Shown here: piece after piece, positions 6,231-15,119 of the stretch
Position numbering within the stretch: the stretch's first letter is position 1
Layout of the letters: each line of letters opens with the position of its first letter
Assembly: GCA_015521535.1 (NCBI GenBank)
Contig: WAOA01000009.1
Location: 1 to 19,369, forward strand
Length of the DNA stretch: 19,369 nucleotides
Direction: 5' to 3'
Origin: Candidatus Aenigmatarchaeota archaeon
GTDB taxonomy: Archaea; Aenigmatarchaeota; Aenigmatarchaeia; Aenigmatarchaeales; SZUA-1535
Program-made: the position numbers and the translations under genes
The notes under the pieces: model-generated
Seen by the model: only the letters and a program-made list of their open reading frames with translations
Told to the model about the DNA's origin: nothing
Databases searched by the model: none

Positions 6231-6989
6231 TTATTTCTCCTTGAATCTTTTGCATGCGTCTAAATAAACTAACTTAACAAAAGGTGCGAAAAGAATAGTC
6301 GGTATAAGCGGGATGAGATTTTCTGTAAATCCTATCGCTATGCCCAATACAGCAATTATTATCATCAATATTATAGTATTCAGAATATTCTTTCTTACTT
6401 TCCTGTAACTTCTTTTCGCACCTTCTATTACACCTATATCGTATAGCACTATACACTGCGACCAAAAAACAAGGAAGAAAAACACAACTACTAATGAAAT
6501 CGCTGAGACAATTATAAGAATTGAAGAAACGAAAAGTATTTTAAGGAATAGAGATACTATAACAGGAGAAAATAATGCAAGTACAATTCCTATTGAAAAA
6601 GCATAATACACCAAAGCACGCTTCCAAAACAGTTTAGTTCCTGTAAAAATATCTTTCACAGAGATTTTTTTATTATTTATAAGTTTCGCAGCCATGTAGA
6701 GATAGCCGAACTCTAAAACAGCGAGCAATGTTATACCAACTATAGCGCCGAACACTATAGGTAATAAAAACATTAAGAAATTGGTGGATGATAAAAACGT
6801 TTCTATACCTGAGGTAAAACTCGAAGGATTGGACGTAATGAAGAAATTTATAAGATAAATTAAAGAAGGTGCTGCAATTATTGCGAAAAAACCAAAAGCA
6901 ATCAAGTATATAAGTACATAACCTCCTATGAGCATGAGTATTTTTGATTTATATTTATTCCATGAATTTTTGAATATTTTTTTCAACAA
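6231..6989 (-). CDS. Polytopic membrane protein, unknown function
   Basis: The 252-residue protein is strongly hydrophobic, with about six membrane segments (about 16-50, 70-100, 124-187 as two or three spans, 208-240). A polar stretch, VLYDIGVIEGAKRSYRKVRKN (about 181-201), resembles the 'gviealkrSw.lvr' motif of DUF7847/UPF0259-like membrane proteins, but I cannot assign it firmly. The start is TTG: GGAG just after the eL37 stop is well placed before the first of two TTG codons, and no ATG is suitable. It is last in the LSm-eL37 run and ends 6 bp from the convergent HDAC-family gene. No catalytic motif is visible. Confidence 0.7.
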   Translation of the reverse strand: MLKKIFKNSWNKYKSKILMLIGGYVLIYLIAFGFFAIIAAPSLIYLINFFITSNPSSFTSGIETFLSSTNFLMFLLPIVFGAIVGITLLAVLEFGYLYMAAKLINNKKISVKDIFTGTKLFWKRALVYYAFSIGIVLALFSPVIVSLFLKILFVSSILIIVSAISLVVVFFFLVFWSQCIVLYDIGVIEGAKRSYRKVRKNILNTIILMIIIAVLGIAIGFTENLIPLIPTILFAPFVKLVYLDACKRFKEK

Positions 6990-7000
6990 TCAAATCTCCT

Positions 7001-7183
7001 CTATTTTTTTCTCTCGTTTTTCAAACCTTTCCAACTCCAGTTGTAGTCGCGAAGTTTAGGATTTGGATAACCGCATGCAGCACAGCGTTTTTTTCTTATA
7101 TGATACGAATGTCTACCGCATCGCCTGCAACGGATATGAGTTATCTTGTTGTGTTTACCAAAAGAGGGAGTACCTTTACTCAT
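7001..7183 (-). CDS. rpl37e: Large-subunit ribosomal protein eL37
   Basis: This 60-residue basic zinc-ribbon protein begins [20 protein letters not shown]. It has the two CxxC pairs (C19/C22 and C34/C37), the SYHIRKK core and the WSWKGL tail typical of eL37. A GGTG site that overlaps the stop region of the upstream LSm gene precedes the ATG. The LSm-eL37 gene pair is a known conserved arrangement in archaea. Confidence 0.97.
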   Translation of the reverse strand: MSKGTPSFGKHNKITHIRCRRCGRHSYHIRKKRCAACGYPNPKLRDYNWSWKGLKNERKK

Positions 7184-7192
7184 AGGAACACC

Positions 7193-7408
7193 TTACTGCG
7201 GCGAGACCATAATAATTGTATCTCCTCTTATCAGTACTGAGCCTAATTTTATTTTTTTGTCTTCTCTGGTTTCTTCTGCTTCTTCCAACCAGATGTTTAA
7301 ATGCAAATCAAAAGCCTGTAGCGTCCCAGTAATTTCTGAGCCATTCTTCAATTTTACTATTACTCTTTTTCCTTTTGATTTGTCCAACACATCTAATGGC
7401 CTAGACAT
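7193..7408 (-). CDS. Archaeal Sm-like (LSm) RNA-binding protein
   Basis: A 71-residue Sm-fold protein, expected to form a ring that binds U-rich RNA. Sm1 is KGKRVIVKLKNGSEITGTLQ followed by AFDLHLNIWL, where the D-x-x-x-N RNA-binding pattern is kept. Sm2 is VLIRGDTIIMVS. The start is the ATG at 7408: GGTG lies 4 nt before it, and the three extra upstream codons would begin with TTG and include the Shine-Dalgarno site itself. A TATA-like TATTTAAAC lies in the gap to aIF5A. Confidence 0.95.
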   Translation of the reverse strand: MSRPLDVLDKSKGKRVIVKLKNGSEITGTLQAFDLHLNIWLEEAEETREDKKIKLGSVLIRGDTIIMVSPQ

Positions 7409-7470
7409 TTTCACCAACTTTTCATTAATCTTATTTTTAATGTTTAAATATTTTATTCTTATTTTTATTC

Positions 7471-7869
7471 TTATCCGCTCTTCACCTGTACGAGCATTTT
7501 TCTACCCACTATATCCCAGTATATAACTTCTATGCCCTGTGAAATTTTGTCTTTGAGTTCTTCTGGTATTGTAACTTCAAAAACCTCGTAAGTTTCCAAA
7601 TCCATTAGTTGTGCTTGATCACCCATTAAAGATATTACCTGCGCGTTCCTCTTGTCTATTATTGGAACTTCTATTTCATCATCTGCTGGTTTAACAATAC
7701 TCCTTCTCCTTCCGTCAAAAATGCCAATTGCTTCTAACCTTGCCTTTGCTGAACCGTGTTTTCCTGCTACGGATGTGGTTACGCTTAAAACTTTACATGG
7801 CTCACCGTCTATTAGCACATACCTACCTGGTTTGAGAGATTTTATTGTCTCTTTTGTTGTACCGCTCAT
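7471..7869 (-). CDS. Translation factor aIF5A (hypusine-containing)
   Basis: 132 residues with the N-terminal SH3-like domain and C-terminal OB fold of aIF5A, which relieves ribosome stalling. The hypusination loop reads TTSVAGKHGSAKAR with the target lysine K37; many homologues have T-x-x-GKHG-H-AK, so Ser replaces His after HG here. The ATG at 7869 is preferred over a GTG three codons upstream because GGTG is correctly placed before the ATG. It lies 49 bp downstream of the metallophosphoesterase gene. Confidence 0.95.
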   Translation of the reverse strand: MSGTTKETIKSLKPGRYVLIDGEPCKVLSVTTSVAGKHGSAKARLEAIGIFDGRRRSIVKPADDEIEVPIIDKRNAQVISLMGDQAQLMDLETYEVFEVTIPEELKDKISQGIEVIYWDIVGRKMLVQVKSG

Positions 7870-7918
7870 AATCAACACCTTAACACAATTAATATTAAAA
7901 CCTTATTAAACTTTATCT

Positions 7919-8689
7919 TTAAAACCTTTTCGTAACATTTTTAATCTCTTTCAATTTCGCAAGATTTTTTATTCCCAACTCTTTACTTACGAGAATTACT
8001 TTCATTTCATCAATATTTATTTTTTTAAGCAGCGGCGATAAAAGTTCTTCTTTTGGTAAGAGATTTATTTCGCTTCCCTGTGCTAACGTTGAAAAAGCAG
8101 GCATAACACAGAGTTCAAATGCGTTAACTTTTCCATGTAAAAAACACGGGACTTTTTCTTTCCTGCCAGCGGAAGAATAAAAAACTATACTCGGATGCTC
8201 ATGAGCCATTATAACTGTTTTATCTTTAAGTTCATTTCCGTTTTTTATTAATTTATGTCCGTGAAAGAAAACAAAATCTTTTTCTTCATAAAAATCCACA
8301 AGATTAACCTTTTCAAACTTTTTCGTAACTCTTGCTATAAAGTTATCGTGGTTTCCCTTCACAAGAATTATTTCTTTAAAGTTGCTTTCCAGAAATCTCA
8401 AAATTTCGCTTACCTCGCGAAATTCATGATAACTGGTTTCGCTGAACTCGTGTTTTATATCGCCGTTAAGGATTATCTTTTCTGGGAGTTTTTTAAAAGA
8501 ATTTAGTAATTTCTTAAGATTTTCCATCTCTTCGTGAAATTGAACCTTAGGAAGAAAAACTCCATAGTATTCTGCCATTATACCTTCATAACCTAAATGC
8601 AGGTCAGCGATGCATAAAACATCTAAAGGTTTTATGTACAAAGCAGGTAAAGGACAGGGAATGAAGAGATGTTGTAAAATGGAAAACAT
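7919..8689 (-). CDS. Lhr-associated metallophosphoesterase (SbcD/Mre11-related)
   Basis: 256 residues of the calcineurin-like phosphoesterase fold with its two-metal site: ADLHLG (D29, H31), LNGDIKH (D77), KGNHD (N113, H114), AHEHP (H163, H165), and FHGH (H143, H145) nearby. The start at 8689 is chosen because GGTGAT lies just before it; the frame is open to 8713, but that start would be inside lhr. It begins 4 nt after the lhr stop, so both are probably translated from one message. Such phosphoesterases are commonly linked to Lhr helicases and are thought to act on nucleic-acid ends. The substrate is unproven. Confidence 0.88.
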   Translation of the reverse strand: MFSILQHLFIPCPLPALYIKPLDVLCIADLHLGYEGIMAEYYGVFLPKVQFHEEMENLKKLLNSFKKLPEKIILNGDIKHEFSETSYHEFREVSEILRFLESNFKEIILVKGNHDNFIARVTKKFEKVNLVDFYEEKDFVFFHGHKLIKNGNELKDKTVIMAHEHPSIVFYSSAGRKEKVPCFLHGKVNAFELCVMPAFSTLAQGSEINLLPKEELLSPLLKKINIDEMKVILVSKELGIKNLAKLKEIKNVTKRF

Positions 8690-8693
8690 TTTA

Positions 8694-11600
8694 TCACCTT
8701 TTCCTTTTTCCAATCTCTTTCATAACAGCCTCGTAAAGTTCGAGCAATCTTTTCTTTCTATCCTGCATTAATATTATGTCGCTTTCTCCTAAGAGGATCA
8801 AATTATGTGCAAATGGGCTCGGTACGCGAGTAGAGATTTCTTTTAGTTTCGCTTTCCCGCTCTTTATCCATTCAAGTATTTTTCTGGCATTTTCTAAATC
8901 CATAACATCGTAAAGAATTTCGCGATAAGTTTCTTTGATTACAGGGAAATTTTCATCTATTTTTTCACAAACATTTAGCAATGTCCGTGCATTCGTTTGC
9001 TGTTTGGCAACACTTATCTTATGACCTTTATAATTTCTCAGTACAAGAAAACTTCTTGCAGCGTTGTGACGAAATCGGCGAAGCATTAATTCTGTTCTTC
9101 TTATGTTCTTCTTCAAAAGTTCTTCAACATCTTCTTCAAAAAGTTCTTCAAATGCTTTTTCGACGTTTACTTCTTTATTCTCTGGAATTAACAAAGCAAA
9201 GCCATTATCACTTATCATTGTTAAAACGTCGCTTGAAATTTGATTAGAAATAACAAGAGCCAAGGCTCTTGATAAAGCATCGTTAACCTTTCTTCCAAAA
9301 AGAGCGTGAAAAATCAGAAAGCGTCTGCCATGCAAATCTCTTGTATATTCTATTAAAACTTCGTTTTTCTTTGGAATTAAAGCGAAATTGTATTGTTCCT
9401 TGAAATAAAGATAAATCGCATTAGCAGTGTTCTTATCTACAGGCATGTTTTTCAGAATCCAAGAAATTATTTTTTCTCTACTTTCTTTTCTTTCGAATTT
9501 TTTCAGCATCTCTTCTCTGAACTTTCTTATCTCTTCTGCGAGTTCGAAGCTTAGCGGTAGCATTTCGCTAAACCAAGAAGGTATTGTTGGTAAAGCATCT
9601 TTTGGCGCTTCTTTCACATAGCATCGCATTCCACGTGCATAGAGAAAATAATAAAGTTTTCCTCCTAAAACGAATATATCCCCTGGTCTTAAACGCTCAA
9701 GGAAACCTTCTTCTAATCCGCCTATATATTTACGCTGAGGCATGAGATAAACATCAACTTTAACTTCATCCGGTATAGTTCCGAGATTAAGATAATAAAT
9801 AACTCTCGTATACCTTCCCCGTCTTCCGAATTCTTTTGTTTGTTCATCTAACCAAATCTTTCCATAAACCCTGCGATCTTGCAACGAAACGTAACTTCCA
9901 GAAAGATAGCGCAGTACAGAAAGAAAATCTTCTTTACTAAGACTGTGAAAGCAATAACTTCTTTTAACAACGCGATACGCCTTATCTATTTTCCATTTCT
10001 GTTCCAAAGCCATACCAACTATATGCTGTGTCAAAACATCCAAACAATTTTTCGGTACTTTAAATTTATCTAATTTTCTTTTCAATGCACAGGCTAACAT
10101 TACGCTTACCTCAACCAAGTCATCGCGATCCAAAGCAATTATTCTTCCTTTTGCAGTCTCTTTGAATTTATGTCCGCTTCTACCTATTCTTTGCACGGCC
10201 CTTGTTACGCTTTTTGGCGAGCCTAATTGCACAACAAGATCGACATGACCAATATCCACGCCAAGCTCTAAACTCGTGGAGCAGTTTTTCGAAACAAAAC
10301 AATTTGAAATATAATTTCCTTTCTCTGCATTAATAATTCCATAAACTCTTTTAAGTGAGATTTCTGAAATTGATTTTATTTTATCAAAAAATAAATCACC
10401 ATTAGCCAGTTTAAGTAAAGCGTTTATTTCATATGGTTTCTCATCGATTTTTTGTTTCCAAATTTCAAGGTAAAATTTTAGCAGTTTTTTCAAACTTCTT
10501 CTTGTTATTTCTCTTGCAGATATCTCGACTTTTTCAGGATTATAAAAACATGCTTTTTGTAAATAATAAGTACTTATTCCAAGAGTTTTTCTTATTTTTC
10601 TTAATTTTTTTCCTAAATTCGGAATAACATCTAAATTGCAATAACCCTTATTTAATAGTGACGCTGAAAAATTAGATCTCCAGGAGTTAAGAATCGAGAA
10701 AAACTTTCTCAAATATTCTCCGCCAAGCACTACAACAGAATAAGACACTTTATTATTTTTAACTTTTTTTCTAATAGTAGCAACTATACCGAAACAAAGA
10801 AGTAAATTTCTTATTCCCTCAGCAAAGTTTTTATTAAACGTTATTATACCTGCCGAAAATATCTTTCCCCGTTTGATTTCCAAAAACCCGTCTCCATCAA
10901 AATAACCAGATAAAAATTCGGCTTTATGTTTTTTAGGAAGCGAGTAAATTAATTCAGGAAACCTTCCATTAAGCGATTTTTTTCTTTTTGTTTCAACAAG
11001 ATTCATAAAGATTTCTTTTAAAAGCTTGAAGTTTACTTCCAATCCATATGTTGTTGAGTTTTGTTTTCTGATCACATACTTTACTTCAAGTTTTGTGAGA
11101 GATTTTGCATATTTTCTAAGCATGGAAATGTCGGAAGAGAAAAATGTTAAGCTTTCAGATTTCCAAGAACCTTCTGCAAGCCAAAAGCCTAATAATCTTG
11201 CAAGGGAACTTGTGAATTTTTTTGTTCTTAGTCTACTGCGTTTTTTATCAGTTCTTATCTCTTTTATGTGTTTTTCAGAAAAATTCACTCCTAGATCTTT
11301 AATAATCATATTTAGCTTATCAAGCCTAAAAGGGTAGAAACCATTTAATTGTTTCTTTAAATACTCTTCACTTAAATTTAATGTTTTTGCAAAAATTTTA
11401 ATACTTCTATATTTTTCTTTAATTCTCTTTTTCAATTTTTCAAGAAATATCTTTTTTAATTCTAAATACGCATTAGGAGGTAACAATTCTAACAAAGAAA
11501 CTTCTCTTTCTTTGAAGTTTAGTTTTCTTACTACAGCGATATATTCCCCTTCCGCAAATTCTTCTGCCTTTTTCCAAACAAGTTCGCCATTTTCATTAAT

Positions 11601-12872
11601 TGTAAGAAACTCATGACCTTTTGTTACATCTATTTCAAATCCTAATGAAGTTACAATTCTAATACCTTTTTTATTATAATCAACTTTACGTACTTTTCCA
11701 AACTTTTCTAGCGTTATTCGTGTAGTTTTAGGATTAATACTTAAAATATTTTCATTATTTTTTATTTCACTAATTTTTTTCATGCCATCTTCACAAAGTA
11801 TGTAGCAACAAGGAGAAACGCACACAACCGCTTTTAGTTCACCTCGCTTTAGTTTTTCCTCTACCTCTAAGCGCACTTCCCGAGAAAGCGAGCCGTGGTG
11901 AGCGCCTATAAGTTCTTCTGCTACTTCGGCGTATTTCTTCTTCCATTTTTCTTTAAGATGGTATACCACCCGCTCAGTACCAGAGCGTGTATTTGTAAAA
12001 ATCAAAGTTGTAGTATGCTCTTCTATAAGATTATCCAAGATTTCATACAATTTTTTATTCAATTCGTCAGCAGAAACATGTACTATATCTTTTACCGGGC
12101 AAAAAACCTTTAAGTCATAAGGCTTTTCCCAAGTAACGTCAACTACTATACACTTTCTTAATTTTCCTTTATTATCATAGCCTACAAGAAACTTTGCAGC
12201 CTCTTCTATCGGATGCAAAGTTGCCCCTAAACCTATGCGCACGAATTCTCTTCGCGTCAATTCACGCAATCTTTCAAGACTTAGCGATAAATGCACACCT
12301 CGTTTAGAATTTGCTAATTCATGAATCTCATCGATTATAACCCATTTTACGGTTTTTAACATTTCTCTGAATTTTGGAGCATTGAGCATTATAGCAAGGC
12401 TTTCTGGAGTTGTTATTAAAATATGCGGCGGTCTCTTAAGTTGCTTCGCTTTTTCACTCGGTAAAACATCTCCCGTTCTTACCGCGACGCGCACATTTGC
12501 AAGTTTTTTTCCGAATTTGGTCTCGGCGATTTCTTTTATCTCTGTTAGCGGTGTCTGTAAATTTCTTTTTATATCGTTGTTCAAAGCCTTTAGCGGAGAA
12601 ATGTATAAACAGTAAATTTTATCTTCTAATTTTCCTTTTTCTGCTAACTTGAAAAGTTCGTTAATTATGGTAAGAAATCCGGCAAGCGATTTTCCGCTTC
12701 CTGTTGGAGCGGTGATTAAAGCATTTTTCTTTTCATGGATTAGACGCAAACTAAACTGCTGCGGTGGTGTAAGTTCTTTAAATTTCGAGTAAAACCATTC
12801 TCTAACATAAGGAAGGAAAAATTCCGGCAAGCATTTATCTCTCTTTCTTTTGTCAGCGAAAGTTATTGACAT
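8694..12872 (-). CDS. lhr: Lhr-type superfamily 2 helicase, split by an intein
   Basis: The 1392-residue precursor becomes an 879-residue Lhr helicase once the 513-residue intein (351-863) is removed; that is the usual archaeal Lhr length. Helicase motifs: Walker A APTGSGKS (55-62), DEIH (181-184), motif III GAT (216-218), IFTNTR (291-296), motif V STSLELGVDIG directly after the intein, and motif VI QRIGRSGH (894-901). The C-terminal part carries the winged-helix and Lhr-core domains. Lhr unwinds DNA and RNA-DNA hybrids in repair. It follows the MFS gene by 31 bp and precedes the phosphoesterase by 4 nt. A TTTTAAA element about 26 bp upstream of the ATG may give it its own leaderless start. 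Confidence 0.95.
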   Translation of the reverse strand: MSITFADKRKRDKCLPEFFLPYVREWFYSKFKELTPPQQFSLRLIHEKKNALITAPTGSGKSLAGFLTIINELFKLAEKGKLEDKIYCLYISPLKALNNDIKRNLQTPLTEIKEIAETKFGKKLANVRVAVRTGDVLPSEKAKQLKRPPHILITTPESLAIMLNAPKFREMLKTVKWVIIDEIHELANSKRGVHLSLSLERLRELTRREFVRIGLGATLHPIEEAAKFLVGYDNKGKLRKCIVVDVTWEKPYDLKVFCPVKDIVHVSADELNKKLYEILDNLIEEHTTTLIFTNTRSGTERVVYHLKEKWKKKYAEVAEELIGAHHGSLSREVRLEVEEKLKRGELKAVVCVSPCCYILCEDGMKKISEIKNNENILSINPKTTRITLEKFGKVRKVDYNKKGIRIVTSLGFEIDVTKGHEFLTINENGELVWKKAEEFAEGEYIAVVRKLNFKEREVSLLELLPPNAYLELKKIFLEKLKKRIKEKYRSIKIFAKTLNLSEEYLKKQLNGFYPFRLDKLNMIIKDLGVNFSEKHIKEIRTDKKRSRLRTKKFTSSLARLLGFWLAEGSWKSESLTFFSSDISMLRKYAKSLTKLEVKYVIRKQNSTTYGLEVNFKLLKEIFMNLVETKRKKSLNGRFPELIYSLPKKHKAEFLSGYFDGDGFLEIKRGKIFSAGIITFNKNFAEGIRNLLLCFGIVATIRKKVKNNKVSYSVVVLGGEYLRKFFSILNSWRSNFSASLLNKGYCNLDVIPNLGKKLRKIRKTLGISTYYLQKACFYNPEKVEISAREITRRSLKKLLKFYLEIWKQKIDEKPYEINALLKLANGDLFFDKIKSISEISLKRVYGIINAEKGNYISNCFVSKNCSTSLELGVDIGHVDLVVQLGSPKSVTRAVQRIGRSGHKFKETAKGRIIALDRDDLVEVSVMLACALKRKLDKFKVPKNCLDVLTQHIVGMALEQKWKIDKAYRVVKRSYCFHSLSKEDFLSVLRYLSGSYVSLQDRRVYGKIWLDEQTKEFGRRGRYTRVIYYLNLGTIPDEVKVDVYLMPQRKYIGGLEEGFLERLRPGDIFVLGGKLYYFLYARGMRCYVKEAPKDALPTIPSWFSEMLPLSFELAEEIRKFREEMLKKFERKESREKIISWILKNMPVDKNTANAIYLYFKEQYNFALIPKKNEVLIEYTRDLHGRRFLIFHALFGRKVNDALSRALALVISNQISSDVLTMISDNGFALLIPENKEVNVEKAFEELFEEDVEELLKKNIRRTELMLRRFRHNAARSFLVLRNYKGHKISVAKQQTNARTLLNVCEKIDENFPVIKETYREILYDVMDLENARKILEWIKSGKAKLKEISTRVPSPFAHNLILLGESDIILMQDRKKRLLELYEAVMKEIGKRKR
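10284..11822 (-). mobile_element. Intein with LAGLIDADG homing endonuclease in Lhr
   Basis: Residues 351-863 of the precursor. Block A is CVSPCCYILCEDG starting at Cys351; block B is VTKGHEFLT (T-x-x-H, T417/H420). The endonuclease motifs are LLGFWLAEGS (560-569) and FLSGYFDGDG (653-662), each with its acidic residue. Block G is NYISNCFVSKN ending at Asn863, followed by extein Cys864. Helix-turn-helix-like segments lie at about 491-529 and 753-797. Joining VV to CSTSLELG restores a normal Lhr sequence. The penultimate residue is Lys instead of the usual His, so splicing may rely on another residue or be slow or conditional. The insertion blocks the ATPase until removed. Confidence 0.95.
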
Positions 12873-12903
12873 AGAATAAAAATTTAAAGAAGAGTTTAAA
12901 AGT

Positions 12904-14040
12904 TTAAACCGCCCTACTTTTCATGGCAAGCGACGAAAGAATAAGTAAAATGCCTATAAAGAAGAAGAGAAATTTAATTCCGAAATACTCTGCAATTACA
13001 CCACCGCAAACAGAACCAAGCGCAACGAATAAAGATGTGAAAATAGTATCGAAGACCGCAGTCATTTCTTTATCTCTTTTTATACTCTTTACCAAGAATC
13101 CGCTTTTTCCGGTTTGAGAAAGCCACCTGCCTATGTTTTCACATAGAAATAACGCGAACAACACTGCTATGGATTGCGAAACCGCGATTATCATAGAAGA
13201 GATACCGGAAAGAAAGTTGCCAAGGTATATGTCATTTTTTTCATTTCTTCTTGTAAAATTTGTACTTTTTAGAGAAATTAACGAAACTAACAGCGCTCCT
13301 GTGGTTACAAATAACACTATTTTATCCTTACTGAGTTTGATATATTCTTCCAGGAAAACAACAAAAAAACTTCTGTAAATCCCAATAGAAATCAATGCTA
13401 TTGCTAACACGAAAAAAATAAGTTTGTTTGCACATATTGCGCTTTTCAATAATTTTATTTCACCCTTTCTTTTATGAATTTTATACACACCTTTTATCAG
13501 TTTTTTCGTTACAACCATGCCAAGAATATAGACTAATATAGATATTTTGAAAATACCGTTAAAACCGAAAAAAAGCAATAATATACCGCCTATAAATGGG
13601 GCTAAAAACGATACTAAAAACGGTGTAAGATAAAAGTAGGAAAATTCTTCTGTAACCTTTTTGCTTTCTGAAATTATAAACCTACTTGAAATATAAAATG
13701 TAGCAGAAGATATACCCAAAAATATTTGCCATAAATAAATTTCTATAATATCTTCGGAAAAAATCATACCTACAGAATATAATATATAACCTAAGAAGCC
13801 TAATTGAATAAGTTTTGCAGCATCCCTTTTCGTAAAAATCATTCTTAAGAGCGGACTGCTAAGTGCAATAGTGCCGTAGATTAATAAATAAGCATAACCT
13901 ATTTCTGAAAAGGAAAAGTTTTTTTCTATTAGAAAAAGAGGAAAATAAAGGGAAAATAACTTGTATCCAAAAAGAATAAAAAAATGCGCTACAGGTATGG
14001 AAATCGCCTGGATATCGTGTTTAACATCAAGTAAAGGCAT
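12904..14040 (-). CDS. Major facilitator superfamily transporter
   Basis: 378 residues with 11-12 hydrophobic spans in two halves, the N-half spanning about 10-180 and the C-half about 200-375, joined by a basic loop (KGVYKIHKRKGEIKLLK). A charged loop after span 2 (IFTKRDAAK) matches the short basic loop of MFS proteins. No substrate-specific motif is visible, so it may be an exporter or an uptake carrier. It lies between the UPF0282 hydrolase and lhr on the same strand. A TTCATAAAAA element about 26 bp before the ATG suggests a leaderless start. Confidence 0.85.
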   Translation of the reverse strand: MPLLDVKHDIQAISIPVAHFFILFGYKLFSLYFPLFLIEKNFSFSEIGYAYLLIYGTIALSSPLLRMIFTKRDAAKLIQLGFLGYILYSVGMIFSEDIIEIYLWQIFLGISSATFYISSRFIISESKKVTEEFSYFYLTPFLVSFLAPFIGGILLLFFGFNGIFKISILVYILGMVVTKKLIKGVYKIHKRKGEIKLLKSAICANKLIFFVLAIALISIGIYRSFFVVFLEEYIKLSKDKIVLFVTTGALLVSLISLKSTNFTRRNEKNDIYLGNFLSGISSMIIAVSQSIAVLFALFLCENIGRWLSQTGKSGFLVKSIKRDKEMTAVFDTIFTSLFVALGSVCGGVIAEYFGIKFLFFFIGILLILSSLAMKSRAV

Positions 14041-14076
14041 AGGGATTAATACATTTTAGATTTTTATGAATTTTTC

Positions 14077-14913
14077 TCATATTGGCTCTGTTTCGTAAAG
14101 CTCCTTTCTTCTTGCCTCCAAGAGTTCTTCCTTTTTTCCCGCAAATTCCGCGGCGCTCATTATATGTTTTATTTTTTCCACTTTCGCTATACGTTCCCTC
14201 CATCTTAAGTCGCGGAGCAAATGATGATCTACTACAATAGCATCGCAAATTTTCGCGATTTTTTTAAGGTTCTTTACGCTTTTTTCGTAATTTTTCATAG
14301 AATACCTATAACCAAGCATATAAGTCATAGGCCCATCGATGAAAACTGTATTGGGCTTTTCTTTTAAAATGAATTCTGCTTGCTTATCTATTGCAGGGCC
14401 TTCGACATCGCTGGTATGCAGAAATTTTTCCTCTTCATATTCTATGCAAACTTCTGTTACATACCCTAATCTTGCGTTAGTTCCGTGAAAAACAGGCTCA
14501 GAGAACTTTATTCGCGTGCTCTTGAACACGAATCCCCTTCCGTCAGCGTATTCTAATTTTTTAGGTTTTATCAGAGAAAGGAAATAACTTGCTCTTTGTT
14601 TTTGACTTAAGTTTATTTTTTCCTTAGGATGTTTTACGAGCGCGATTTTTCCTTCAAAAATTTCAGGATATTGTGGGTTATGGTGATCGTAATGATAATG
14701 AGTAATTATTATAACATCGCATTTTTTTGCATGTCGATTAATAGTTTTTATATGCTCTTCCAAGCGCTTTGTTTCGCGAGGATGTGGCGGTAAACCATAT
14801 CTACTTGGTCCTAAAGCGGCGGATGGGTCGAGGAGAATTTTTATGTCAGTTTTCACAAAAGTTGCCATAGAGCGCGTACCCAACGAATCAAATGCTAAAG
14901 GTATTATTTTCAT
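14077..14913 (-). CDS. UPF0282-type metallo-beta-lactamase-fold hydrolase
   Basis: This 278-residue protein opens with MKIIPLAFDSLGTRSMATFV, followed by PSAALGPSRYGLPPH (30-44), features I recognise from archaeal UPF0282 proteins. The metal site THYHYDHHNP (71-80) supplies H72, H74, D76 and H77. Later metal-site candidates are HTSDVEGP and VVDHHLLRD. The substrate is unknown. A TATA-like TTTAAATT is centred 26 bp before the ATG and there is no Shine-Dalgarno site, so translation is probably leaderless. A structured inverted repeat lies about 80 bp further upstream. Confidence 0.88.
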   Translation of the reverse strand: MKIIPLAFDSLGTRSMATFVKTDIKILLDPSAALGPSRYGLPPHPRETKRLEEHIKTINRHAKKCDVIIITHYHYDHHNPQYPEIFEGKIALVKHPKEKINLSQKQRASYFLSLIKPKKLEYADGRGFVFKSTRIKFSEPVFHGTNARLGYVTEVCIEYEEEKFLHTSDVEGPAIDKQAEFILKEKPNTVFIDGPMTYMLGYRYSMKNYEKSVKNLKKIAKICDAIVVDHHLLRDLRWRERIAKVEKIKHIMSAAEFAGKKEELLEARRKELYETEPI

Positions 14914-14935
14914 GAAAAATTCTGGGATTTTCTTT

Positions 14936-14943
14936 TTTAAATT
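14936..14943 (-). promoter_or_regulatory. TATA-like box for UPF0282 gene
   Basis: TTTAAATT lies in a T/A-rich tract centred 26 bp upstream of the ATG at 14913, with no Shine-Dalgarno site between. The spacing fits a leaderless archaeal promoter. Confidence 0.45.
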
Positions 14944-14995
14944 TTTTCAAATCTTATTTGGACCTGTTCGAATAAGCGGTGAAATCTCTCTTAAA

Positions 14996-15086
14996 AAAGA
15001 ATTAACCGAGAAAGCATGCTTTTTCATGCCACCTCTTGAGCATGGTGAGTTTTCGCCTTACTGCACATTTTCTCGGTTAATTCTTT
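14996..15086. ncRNA. 18-bp perfect inverted repeat, candidate structured RNA
   Basis: Arms AAAGAATTAACCGAGAAA (14996-15013) and its exact complement (15069-15086) enclose 55 nt. Read on the plus strand, the interior can form GCATG-CTTTTT-CATGC and GTGAG-TTTTCGC-CTTAC hairpins, so the whole could be a three-way junction. Read on the minus strand, a run of six T follows the second arm, as at an archaeal T-tract terminator. It sits in the 206-bp gap between histone and UPF0282 genes. I recognise no known RNA family. Strand and transcription are unknown. Confidence 0.45.
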
Positions 15087-15119
15087 GTTATTTGAACGGT
15101 CTTTTTTAGTTCCATCACT

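Noticed and set aside
8694..12872. The 513-residue insert in Lhr as a gene fusion or assembly error
   Set aside because: Intein blocks A, B and G, two LAGLIDADG motifs and exact restoration of the helicase motif on removal explain it fully.
14027..14248. Minus-strand 73-residue open frame overlapping the UPF0282 and MFS ends
   Set aside because: It is in another frame of the UPF0282 gene, has no start signal and no recognisable motif.
14996..15086. Bacterial-type intrinsic terminator
   Set aside because: The 55-nt interior is too large for a terminator loop. A T-tract alone may end archaeal transcripts, so the stem needs another explanation.
14996..15086. 5S rRNA or SRP RNA fragment suggested by the three-way junction shape
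   Set aside because: The conserved sequence blocks of 5S rRNA are absent, and the length is far below SRP RNA.
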